Source: Phoronis ovalis (Eukaryota; Phoronida; Phoronidae). Taken from it: 10,064 nt of DNA. Location of the stretch: assembly GCA_028565635.1 (NCBI GenBank), contig JAOXYB010068434.1, forward strand, positions 1 through 10,064, given 5' to 3'. The translations under genes were made by a program, and so were the position numbers. Below are positions 1 to 7,321 of this stretch, one piece after another (position 1 is the stretch's first letter; each line of letters begins with the position of its first letter). The notes below the pieces were generated by a model. It did no database searches and was not told the origin of the DNA. It saw nothing but the letters and a program-made list of their open reading frames with translations.

Positions 1-73
1 TGTGAACTGTCAAGTGACATGACATAGAAAAACACAAATGTAATGGTCAGTTGCATGAGTGAGTGTGAGTATA

Positions 74-880
74 TGGTTGGCCATATTAGAAGTGATCTGG
101 GTCAAAATTATACCTGTCCTGCACTTTAACCTGTACCTACCATGTACTGAAAATGAAGCTGATCAGATAACTGAAGCAGTTATTGCAAGAAGAAGAAAGT
201 ACACAAAAAATGTCGAAGACTCGGCATCTGACCCACTTCACAAGGTCATTTTAAAATATCAACTAGCCTGTTACGCTCACCAACCTATGGCTTTCGTGAA
301 TCCACCTTCGTCAAAGCTTTGTTTTTACGGTATGTGGCACAATGTAATGTGTCCTCTCTGGAAGAAAATGGCCACCAGTGAGCTATCTGTAAGTGATCCG
401 GGTCAAAATTAACCACACTTGTACTTTGACCTGTATTTTACCTGGATCAAATACGAAGCTGACTGGATAAAAACTCGAGCAGTTATTGCAAAACAAAGAA
501 AATGTTAAGCACCACGAAAAATGTCGAAGATTCAGATTGGCGTTTGACCCACTTTTCAAGGTCATTCCAAAATGTCACCTAGCCTATTATGAACACCAGC
601 GTATGGATTTCGTGAATCCACCTTCGAATCATCCAGTCAATGTTTTGTCTTTCCTGCAACTCGTGCAAAGTAATATGCTCTCTCAGTCACAAACATGCTC
701 GCCAATCGGCCATATTGGAAGTAATCAACGTCAAAATTATGACTGACCTGCAATTCGACCTGTATATACCCTGTACTGAATATGAAGATGATCTGGTAAA
801 AAACTTAAGCTGTTATCACAAGAAAAAGAAAGTGTTACTGATGCGGATGCCGATGACGCACATCCTACAACTATAAGCCT
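74..880. repeat. Three diverged tandem units of about 300 bp (left)
   Basis: Three related units begin near 74, 366 and 704. Anchors recur in order: GGCCA..., AAGTGATC(T/C)GGGTCAAAATTA (the shared GTCAAAATTA at 101, 402 and 730, giving periods of 301 and 328), a TGACCTGTA-like block, GAAGCTGA, GCAGTTATTGCAA, AATGTCGAAGA, TTTGACCCACTT with CAAGGTCATT, CTAGCCT, and TTCGTGAATCCACCTTCG. The third unit is shortened and lacks the later anchors. Open frames across the units share some residues, but the substitutions are mostly non-synonymous and unit 2 has stops, so I read this as a non-coding repeat family. Confidence 0.75.
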
Positions 881-1487
881 ATCCACTATGAGCGATTGGC
901 ATAAAAAGTGAAATTCGACAAGTATATAGACAAGATACTTTTTAAAATGTTTTAAAACTTGAAATTAAAAATATCTATTTTGTATATAATCATACTTCAG
1001 TCCGCACTGAAGGCTAATACTAAGACGAACAGCAGACATATTTGAAAAATGTATTTTCAAAAGATGGTGAAATGAAATATATCTTTTAGGCTCCACACAG
1101 GGTGAGTGAGGCCAAAATAAATGTTCCAACAAGTTAGCAGGTTGTTTAATTTTTATAAATATAAACATAATGTAAACAGAAGCATAATCTTTTTATAGTC
1201 TCTTTCAGGATCAAGCATGAAATGTATTAAAGCTATGTGGTGACAAACTGACAACTAATTTCTTGACAAAGTTATACAGAAACTTTTAAAGACTGTTTTC
1301 AGCTTGATATCAACATTGAAATTAGTTGCCATTTTAATAGGTATTTTGAAAGACAGCTTATCTTATGAAAGCACTGCAAACATTTTGAAATTGTTTTTTT
1401 TCCAGTGTTGCCATTTATCTGTGACACCCCATATATTTGTTTTTAACATACAAAACGTGTTGCAAATGGAATATAACAAGAACCTAC
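881..1487. other. Non-coding flank or intron after PDSS1 exon C (left)
   Basis: AT-rich DNA between the tandem repeat and exon C, expected to be the intron following exon C on the minus strand. It has short open frames only (for example 965-1168) and no PDSS1-like residues. The mirror is 8578-9184. Confidence 0.7.
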
Positions 1488-1597
1488 AGCTTTACAGCTA
1501 TTAGCCATGAGACTTGCTGTCTTTTTATAGGTTTTTCTGAGGTAGTGTGCAAATCTCTCATCTTCATTCTCTTTGGAACCGAGCTGCATAAATTCAC
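1488..1597 (-). CDS. PDSS1: PDSS1 exon C (left copy)
   Basis: Mirror of 8468-8577. It encodes the GEFMQLGSKENE block through NSCKA, with acceptor CAG just beyond 1597 and donor GTAGGT beginning at 1487 on the minus strand. No later exon lies between here and position 1. Confidence 0.91.
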
Positions 1598-2882
1598 CTG
1601 AAAAACAAATAATTTACTGCAGCAGATGTCATGTCTTGTGCACTGTTGTACTGGGATTTTCATAAAATTGACAAAAATCCTTTATACAAGAATTTAGGGT
1701 TAATGATAGCATATTTCTAAATAAATTCTAATGTCGCATGAAAGTAGATTTTGATGGACACATATTATTAGTGGCTAATGGTTGATTTTAGATAATCAGG
1801 ATAGTCAGGATGACTATCTAAACGCCTCGATTGTCTATTAACAACCAATTGGAAAGTTTCGTTCTCCATAAACTATTATATTAAACATACTACCCCGATC
1901 TAATTCTACTGCCAGTAATCCTTTACAATGCCTAAATACCAACTTTTTTGATACCTTGACAATGGCTTCAGAAGACTTCTACCAAAATCCAGACTTTCCG
2001 CGATTACATGATTTAAAATATTTGAATTCCAAAGAAAAACTCATAAGCGCACAAATTGAAATTATAATTACTCCTAGAGAAATTTTATTTCTATTTTATT
2101 TCAAAGTTAAACTAGAAAAATCACAAAAAGTACCCAACTTCTTGACACCTTGCTTCATGGCTGATGAAAGAAAATGACTAGTATACAATCGAGAAAAAAA
2201 GAGAACTCACCTCTAACAAGATCATCCAAAACTTGAGCTAAGACTTCTACCACATCAGCATTGCCTGTTCTTGCCAGTATTATAGATGATATAGCCATTA
2301 CATAATCTCCTGATAATATAGCCTGAAAAAAGTCAGTTTCAGACTGCACAATCGGAACAAGTTGAAACAGTATGCACCTGATAGTCTGTGTATACACCGG
2401 GGGGACATCCCACTAACCTCTAGTACACAATCATGACCCTTAACTGGCTGATCAGTACACACCTTGTAATAAATACACACTAATCAAGATAATAGTCTTT
2501 GCTGTGAGACACTACTAAATAATTAGGTGACCATATTCACATGTTTAACACTGTCTCTTGAATAATTAAATAAAATCTGCAACACCAGGAGGTATTTCTA
2601 AGAAAAGATGTTTTACAAGTTTGTTTAGCTTCACTATAGTTTTATTTTATTTTGACATTTACTATAATTTTATATTAAGCAATGTTTACCTAATACATAA
2701 AACACATTTTAAATGTACACGTAGTTAACTTAGAACATCTTACTTTTCTTTGGCCCCAAATACTGAAAGCACTAGGATTGCCTCTTCTTGTGAGTGAGGC
2801 ATCAATGACATCATCATGAATCAAACTGGCAGTGTGAATCATTTCAGCGATCATAGCAACGTCACGCTGAGATGATAACAAC
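1488..2882 (-). CDS. PDSS1: Decaprenyl diphosphate synthase subunit 1, internal three exons (left copy)
   Basis: This is the mirror copy of the segment at 7183-8577, with the same exon lengths, intron lengths, splice sites and encoded residues. The arms show no synonymous change, so there is no trace of separate evolution. Read on the minus strand the exons run 2882 to 1488 towards the left window edge, with the 5' side facing the centre of the palindrome. The upstream 2 kb (2883-4893) shows no earlier PDSS1 exon, so this copy lacks its amino-terminal half, including any mitochondrial targeting sequence. It may be a partial duplicate, or a copy that does not exist in the genome at all. Confidence 0.92.
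1598..2210 (-). other. PDSS1 intron between exons B and C (left)
   Basis: A 613-bp phase-1 intron, GTGAGT...TTTTTCAG when read on the minus strand. It holds the GATAGTCA hairpin; the open frame at 1956-2177 lies wholly inside it on the opposite strand and is not a gene. The mirror is 7855-8467. Confidence 0.85.
1800..1818. repeat. Short perfect hairpin (8-bp stem, GGA loop) in the PDSS1 B-C intron
   Basis: GATAGTCA-GGA-TGACTATC, nested in a looser pairing of TTTAGATA (about 1787-1794) with TATCTAAA. It lies in the 613-bp intron between exons B and C. The mirror copy is at 8247-8265. Confidence 0.5.
2211..2322 (-). CDS. PDSS1: PDSS1 exon B (left copy)
   Basis: Mirror of 7743-7854. It encodes AILSGDYVMA through LDDLVR plus one base. 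On the minus strand the donor GTGAGT begins at 2210 (seen as ACTCAC on the plus strand). Confidence 0.92.
2323..2743 (-). other. PDSS1 intron between exons A and B (left)
   Basis: A 421-bp phase-0 intron, GTAAGA...TTTTTTCAG on the minus strand. It contains a small TTTTA-rich stretch near 2640-2655 and otherwise no structure. The mirror is 7322-7742. Confidence 0.85.
2744..2882 (-). CDS. PDSS1: PDSS1 exon A (left copy)
   Basis: Mirror of 7183-7321. On the minus strand the acceptor AG is at 2884-2883 and the donor GTAAGA begins at 2743. The DDVID motif and the RRG triplet are intact. Confidence 0.92.
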
Positions 2883-3420
2883 CTAAAAAATAACTTTAGT
2901 GGTAATTATTAGTGGGAAATGGTTAACTGTGTTTGGCAATAACTTCATACATATACAGTCAGAGAAATCTTATATGACTGGTTCACTCATTCACTCCTCT
3001 TAATCCTGTGAAGGACACAGGTTGCCAGAATACAGAATGCCACTTATGTCTGTTTTTTGGCTTTCTTCACCTCATTCAAGTGCAAATTTAGCTTCTTTCA
3101 ATAGCAGTACATCTAATCATAGGTGAGGTAGTTCATAAAAAACCTCAACTAATTTACTACAAGGATTTCACAGAATCATTCTAATTAATGTGATTTGTCT
3201 TTGAAGTTGAAGATCAGTACTCTCCAGAAGCAGCATGGTCACAAACCTAAATGAAACATTTGGAATGATAATTGTATCTTGAATAAGATGTTACAGCCTA
3301 AAATAACTCCAGTGCATTTTTATTATGCCAAGTTTCACAAAGTTCCTGCAAGTAGTGTAGAAAGAAAATAGCTGCCACTTTTTATTCTAGAATACTCATC
3401 CTCTAGTTATTTCCCAGTAG
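2883..3420. other. Sequence upstream of PDSS1 exon A (left), probably intron
   Basis: AT-rich, no open frame of note. It ends against the TIR element and includes direct-repeat unit 1. No residues of the PDSS1 region preceding exon A (the FRP-containing helix) are recognisable. The mirror is 6645-7182. Confidence 0.7.
3324..3348 (+). repeat. 25-bp direct repeat, unit 1 (TATGCCAAGTTTC)
   Basis: It matches 3896-3920 at 22 of 25 positions. The second unit begins exactly at the TA that closes the TIR element, while this one lies 73 bp before the element's left TIR. The mirror copy is at 6717-6741. Similar 'gccaagtttcat' strings are, to my recollection, common in marine invertebrate repeats. Confidence 0.55.
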
Positions 3421-3897
3421 TACCGTATTTTCTCTAATAATTGCCCCCCTCTAATAATCGCCCCCTCTGGTGACTAAAATAAATCAATGATCGCCCCCTC
3501 TATAATAGTCGCCCCGGGGTGGCAATTTGAGTTGAAGACCCATTTGAATTAATATGAGATAACCACATTTTAATTCATTATTATGTGTAGTTGATTAGCT
3601 CTTTTTTGGTTGATGTGTATTTATTAGTAATATTCCCCCAAATTATCTTTAATAAGTGCTTTGGCTCGCAAAACAAACTTCGGATCATCAGACATCTCCA
3701 ATAATATGAGTTTTGTTTGATAAACTGCCTTATATATGGCAAACAATAGAATTAAAAAATCTTAAATATTCATGCCAGGAGTATATAGAAGTTAATAATC
3801 GCCCCCTCTCTATTAATCGCCCCCCTCTAATAATCGCCCCCCGTAAAAGCATTTTTTAAAATAATCGCCCAGGGCAATTATTTGAGAAAATACGGTA
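3421..3897. mobile_element. Non-autonomous TIR DNA transposon with CGCCCC arrays (left copy)
   Basis: The element is bounded by 26-bp terminal inverted repeats at 3421-3446 and 3872-3897, beginning TACCGTATTTTCTC and matching at 25 of 26 positions. It begins with TA and ends with TA, consistent with the TA target duplication of the Tc1/mariner-pogo group. Inside each end is an array of degenerate CTCTAATAATCGCCCC units (roughly 3450-3515 and 3790-3870). The middle is AT-rich and holds only a 45-codon open frame on the minus strand (3624-3761). At 477 bp it is far too short for a transposase, so it would have to be mobilised in trans. The family name is inferred from the TIR style, not matched to a reference. 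Confidence 0.75.
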
Positions 3898-3920
3898 TGC
3901 CAAGTTTCATAAAGTGTCTG
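3896..3920 (+). repeat. 25-bp direct repeat, unit 2 (TATGCCAAGTTTC)
   Basis: Partner of 3324-3348, abutting the right TIR of the element. The mirror copy is at 6145-6169. Confidence 0.55.
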
Positions 3921-4247
3921 GAAATGGTTTAGGAGAAGGCTTAATATGAAAAACTGTTAACAATGCAAATGTCGAAAAGTGATATTGTAACATATGTTTA
4001 GCATATTAAACAAGAATTTATTGTAACTAATACACCACAGATGTGATGATCATGTACAAAATATTAACATTTATAAATAAATAAATTTACTAACAATTAT
4101 GTAATACTGTGAAAACAAAAAAAAATAATAACAGTGAACAGGTTATTCATATACTCTAAACAAAATCAGTAACTGAATAAAATTGTGGAAACGGTATATT
4201 ATACAAACTAGCTATCAGCACATCCCAGGACAAAATCAGTTCTTAAT

Positions 4248-4275
4248 TTAACCCTCTTCCTTCCGAATTTTGCAC
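4248..4275 (+). repeat. Possible piggyBac-like terminus (left)
   Basis: TTAACCCTCTTCCTTCC starts at 4248. A TTAA target followed by CCC is the usual outer edge of piggyBac-type elements. The partner end in the expected orientation is found only through the palindrome, at 5790-5817, so the match may simply be the mirror copy of one solitary end. No transposase is visible. Confidence 0.2.
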
Positions 4276-4302
4276 CGAAAGCGATTGGATCCTTTTCACT
4301 AT

Positions 4303-4319
4303 TGTAGGTTTTACCTACA
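4303..4319. repeat. Short perfect hairpin (7-bp stem, TTT loop)
   Basis: TGTAGGT-TTT-ACCTACA. There is no downstream T-run or gene context that would make it a terminator. The mirror copy is at 5746-5762. Confidence 0.5.
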
Positions 4320-4893
4320 CAAGTTATACAAAAAATTCAAAAAATAAAATTATAATCCGTTGCCATGGAAATCATTTTTATTTAACAGAAATTGTTTTAT
4401 TACTTTAATTTTTTCACAACTTACCGAAATTAATGATTAAGTTCGAACTAACATGGTAACAACTGGTAAACATGCATTTCAAGCGTTTTAGTAGCATTTC
4501 AACGGTTGGAATACTTGCTGCAGGGTTGTCTCCCTTGTATTTGGTGCAACTGCACTTAGGAATTACCTCCCCTGAATTGTTGTCAAACTCGGAATGACGG
4601 CAATATCACGAATAAAAGCATAGAGAAAATTCTGGTTTAAGATAAAAACATTTTTTATTTTCTTTATAAGATCGAATTATATTACATTGAATTTCAAAAT
4701 TTAAAATTTGTAAAAACCCGGTGTGATTCTAAGGATTTATGCAGTACCATATCCATACCATGAGTAATTTGCGGTAATTTGCTGTGTTACTGTATCCCCC
4801 TTCACAAACGGAGACCAAAATCCCTCATATTACCCTGGGGTATTACATCCAGATGAACACAATTATTAAGTACGTACCTTTGCTAAATTTCAA

Positions 4894-5171
4894 GGACACA
4901 AGAATGAGCATTATATTATTTTTACAATTGCATTACATCCCCATGGATGCTACGAATCAGTGCACAAATCCTGCAAATCAAGCATAATCCTATGCAAATC
5001 CACACTGGATCAAACCAAAAATTGCGATATTGCAGTGCGACGTGTACCCAATACATAAATGTTTGTAAAACAGACGCTGTGTCCCCGGGGGTACTCAAGG
5101 TATTTTTGGTGGGGGTGTGCAGCCCAGTTAAAAATTTTGGATTTGGATTGTATACTTCTTACTGTATTTTT
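4894..5171. other. Unpaired 278-bp loop at the centre of the inverted repeat
   Basis: This is the only single-copy stretch in the window. It contains a CCCCGGGGG run (5083-5091) followed by GTACTCAAGG, then a G-rich stretch with GGTGGGGG near 5109, and ends in a T tract (5167-5173) that runs two bases into the right arm. Open frames cross it (for example 4947-5222 on the plus strand), but they resemble no protein I know and run into the arms. I see no PDSS1-like exon. One edge of the loop should be continuous with the true genomic neighbour of an arm, and the other should be the turnaround point. Confidence 0.95.
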
Positions 5172-6167
5172 TTGAAATTTAGCAAAGGTACGTACTTAAT
5201 AATTGTGTTCATCTGGATGTAATACCCCAGGGTAATATGAGGGATTTTGGTCTCCGTTTGTGAAGGGGGATACAGTAACACAGCAAATTACCGCAAATTA
5301 CTCATGGTATGGATATGGTACTGCATAAATCCTTAGAATCACACCGGGTTTTTACAAATTTTAAATTTTGAAATTCAATGTAATATAATTCGATCTTATA
5401 AAGAAAATAAAAAATGTTTTTATCTTAAACCAGAATTTTCTCTATGCTTTTATTCGTGATATTGCCGTCATTCCGAGTTTGACAACAATTCAGGGGAGGT
5501 AATTCCTAAGTGCAGTTGCACCAAATACAAGGGAGACAACCCTGCAGCAAGTATTCCAACCGTTGAAATGCTACTAAAACGCTTGAAATGCATGTTTACC
5601 AGTTGTTACCATGTTAGTTCGAACTTAATCATTAATTTCGGTAAGTTGTGAAAAAATTAAAGTAATAAAACAATTTCTGTTAAATAAAAATGATTTCCAT
5701 GGCAACGGATTATAATTTTATTTTTTGAATTTTTTGTATAACTTGTGTAGGTAAAACCTACAATAGTGAAAAGGATCCAATCGCTTTCGGTGCAAAATTC
5801 GGAAGGAAGAGGGTTAAATTAAGAACTGATTTTGTCCTGGGATGTGCTGATAGCTAGTTTGTATAATATACCGTTTCCACAATTTTATTCAGTTACTGAT
5901 TTTGTTTAGAGTATATGAATAACCTGTTCACTGTTATTATTTTTTTTTGTTTTCACAGTATTACATAATTGTTAGTAAATTTATTTATTTATAAATGTTA
6001 ATATTTTGTACATGATCATCACATCTGTGGTGTATTAGTTACAATAAATTCTTGTTTAATATGCTAAACATATGTTACAATATCACTTTTCGACATTTGC
6101 ATTGTTAACAGTTTTTCATATTAAGCCTTCTCCTAAACCATTTCCAGACACTTTATGAAACTTGGCA
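5172..6167. other. Repetitive non-coding DNA next to the palindrome centre (right)
   Basis: Mirror of 3898-4893. If the right-hand gene copy were real and complete, its 5' exons would have to begin in or beyond this stretch; none is recognisable here. Confidence 0.6.
5790..5817 (-). repeat. Possible piggyBac-like terminus (right)
   Basis: Mirror of 4248-4275, ending GGAAGAGGGTTAA at 5817. Together the two would bound a 1570-bp block containing the palindrome centre. Confidence 0.2.
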
Positions 6168-6644
6168 TACCGTATTTTCTCAAATAATTGCCCTGGGCGA
6201 TTATTTTAAAAAATGCTTTTACGGGGGGCGATTATTAGAGGGGGGCGATTAATAGAGAGGGGGCGATTATTAACTTCTATATACTCCTGGCATGAATATT
6301 TAAGATTTTTTAATTCTATTGTTTGCCATATATAAGGCAGTTTATCAAACAAAACTCATATTATTGGAGATGTCTGATGATCCGAAGTTTGTTTTGCGAG
6401 CCAAAGCACTTATTAAAGATAATTTGGGGGAATATTACTAATAAATACACATCAACCAAAAAAGAGCTAATCAACTACACATAATAATGAATTAAAATGT
6501 GGTTATCTCATATTAATTCAAATGGGTCTTCAACTCAAATTGCCACCCCGGGGCGACTATTATAGAGGGGGCGATCATTGATTTATTTTAGTCACCAGAG
6601 GGGGCGATTATTAGAGGGGGGCAATTATTAGAGAAAATACGGTA
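6168..6644. mobile_element. Non-autonomous TIR DNA transposon with CGCCCC arrays (right copy)
   Basis: Mirror of 3421-3897, with terminal repeats at 6168-6193 and 6619-6644. In this orientation the arrays read GGGGGCGATTATTAGAG. It lies about 0.5 kb upstream of PDSS1 exon A, so in a complete gene it would sit in an upstream intron. Confidence 0.75.
6304..6441 (+). other. Short open frame inside the TIR element
   Basis: A 45-codon open frame runs from just after a stop at 6301 to TAA at 6439-6441, with an internal ATG at 6370 giving MSDDPKFVLRAKALIKDNLG and three more residues. The composition is protein-like (charged, helix-compatible), which is unusual in this AT-rich DNA, but no splice pair or family could be assigned. 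It could be a relic of the parent element's transposase, a captured exon fragment or chance. The mirror copy is at 3624-3761 on the minus strand. Confidence 0.25.
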
Positions 6645-7182
6645 CTACTGGGAAATAACTAGAGGATGAGTATTCTAGAATAAAAAGTGGCAGCTATTTT
6701 CTTTCTACACTACTTGCAGGAACTTTGTGAAACTTGGCATAATAAAAATGCACTGGAGTTATTTTAGGCTGTAACATCTTATTCAAGATACAATTATCAT
6801 TCCAAATGTTTCATTTAGGTTTGTGACCATGCTGCTTCTGGAGAGTACTGATCTTCAACTTCAAAGACAAATCACATTAATTAGAATGATTCTGTGAAAT
6901 CCTTGTAGTAAATTAGTTGAGGTTTTTTATGAACTACCTCACCTATGATTAGATGTACTGCTATTGAAAGAAGCTAAATTTGCACTTGAATGAGGTGAAG
7001 AAAGCCAAAAAACAGACATAAGTGGCATTCTGTATTCTGGCAACCTGTGTCCTTCACAGGATTAAGAGGAGTGAATGAGTGAACCAGTCATATAAGATTT
7101 CTCTGACTGTATATGTATGAAGTTATTGCCAAACACAGTTAACCATTTCCCACTAATAATTACCACTAAAGTTATTTTTTAG
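6645..7182. other. Sequence upstream of PDSS1 exon A (right), probably intron
   Basis: Mirror of 2883-3420. It ends in the T-rich acceptor tract of exon A. Confidence 0.7.
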
Positions 7183-7321
7183 GTTGTTATCATCTCAGCG
7201 TGACGTTGCTATGATCGCTGAAATGATTCACACTGCCAGTTTGATTCATGATGATGTCATTGATGCCTCACTCACAAGAAGAGGCAATCCTAGTGCTTTC
7301 AGTATTTGGGGCCAAAGAAAA
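7183..7321 (+). CDS. PDSS1: PDSS1 exon A (right copy), carries the DDxxD motif
   Basis: The acceptor is a T-rich run ending in TTTTTTAG at 7182. The first base (G) completes a codon begun in a missing upstream exon, and 46 full codons follow. Residues 22-34 of these are HDDVID-ASLT-RRG, the substrate-binding first aspartate-rich region. The exon ends on a complete lysine codon (AAA), followed by the donor GTAAGA at 7322, so the intron is phase 0. The exon's last residues match IWGxxK of animal PDSS1. Confidence 0.93.

Larger units (their letters stand above)
1..4893 (+). repeat. Left arm of a 4.9-kb inverted repeat (palindrome)
   Basis: This arm reads as the reverse complement of 5172-10064. 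The pairing rule is left position plus right position equals 10065, and it holds at both window ends, at the PDSS1 exons, at the transposon and up to 4893, so no net indel separates the arms. Homopolymers also match: the nine-A run near 4117 pairs with nine Ts near 5948, and the eight-T run near 1394 with eight As near 8664. The last paired bases are AAATTTCAA at 4885-4893; at 4894 the arms diverge (G against A). The arm reaches the first base of the window, so its true outer limit is unknown. Confidence 0.98.
3898..4893. other. Repetitive non-coding DNA next to the palindrome centre (left)
   Basis: It holds an ATAAATAAATAAATTTA stretch near 4074-4089, the possible piggyBac end, the TGTAGGT hairpin, and GGGTTGTCTCCCTT (4523-4536) with ATTACCTCCCC (4562-4572), motifs of a kind I associate with molluscan interspersed repeats. 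No gene is visible. The mirror is 5172-6167. Confidence 0.6.

Noticed and set aside
8-19. TGTCA-AG-TGACA mini-palindrome at the window edge as an insertion target or terminus
   Set aside because: Too short and isolated; position at the edge reflects where the window starts, and no related sequence is found elsewhere in the window except its mirror.
59-876. Open frames at 59-412, 486-746 and 640-876 sharing residues such as AILEVI and FVNPPS
   Set aside because: They fall on the tandem repeat units, the shared residues follow from DNA repeat similarity, substitutions are mostly non-synonymous and stops interrupt unit 2. No splice sites or domain support a gene.
1488-2882. Calling the left PDSS1 copy a pseudogene
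   Set aside because: The exons, frame and splice sites are intact and identical to the other copy; what is missing is upstream and downstream exons, which may be a boundary or assembly effect rather than decay.
3421-3897. CRISPR-like array made of the repeated TAATAATCGCCCC motif
   Set aside because: Units are short, degenerate and unevenly spaced without unique spacers, and they sit inside a TIR element in animal DNA.
4992-4999. ATGCAAAT octamer in the loop as a promoter element
   Set aside because: A single 8-mer in AT-rich DNA without any transcription start or gene next to it is expected by chance.
4784-5222. Open frames 4784-4987 and 4947-5222 across the loop
   Set aside because: They cross from the arm into the loop, have low-complexity or cysteine-scattered composition and match nothing I know; a frame spanning the turnaround cannot be an old gene.
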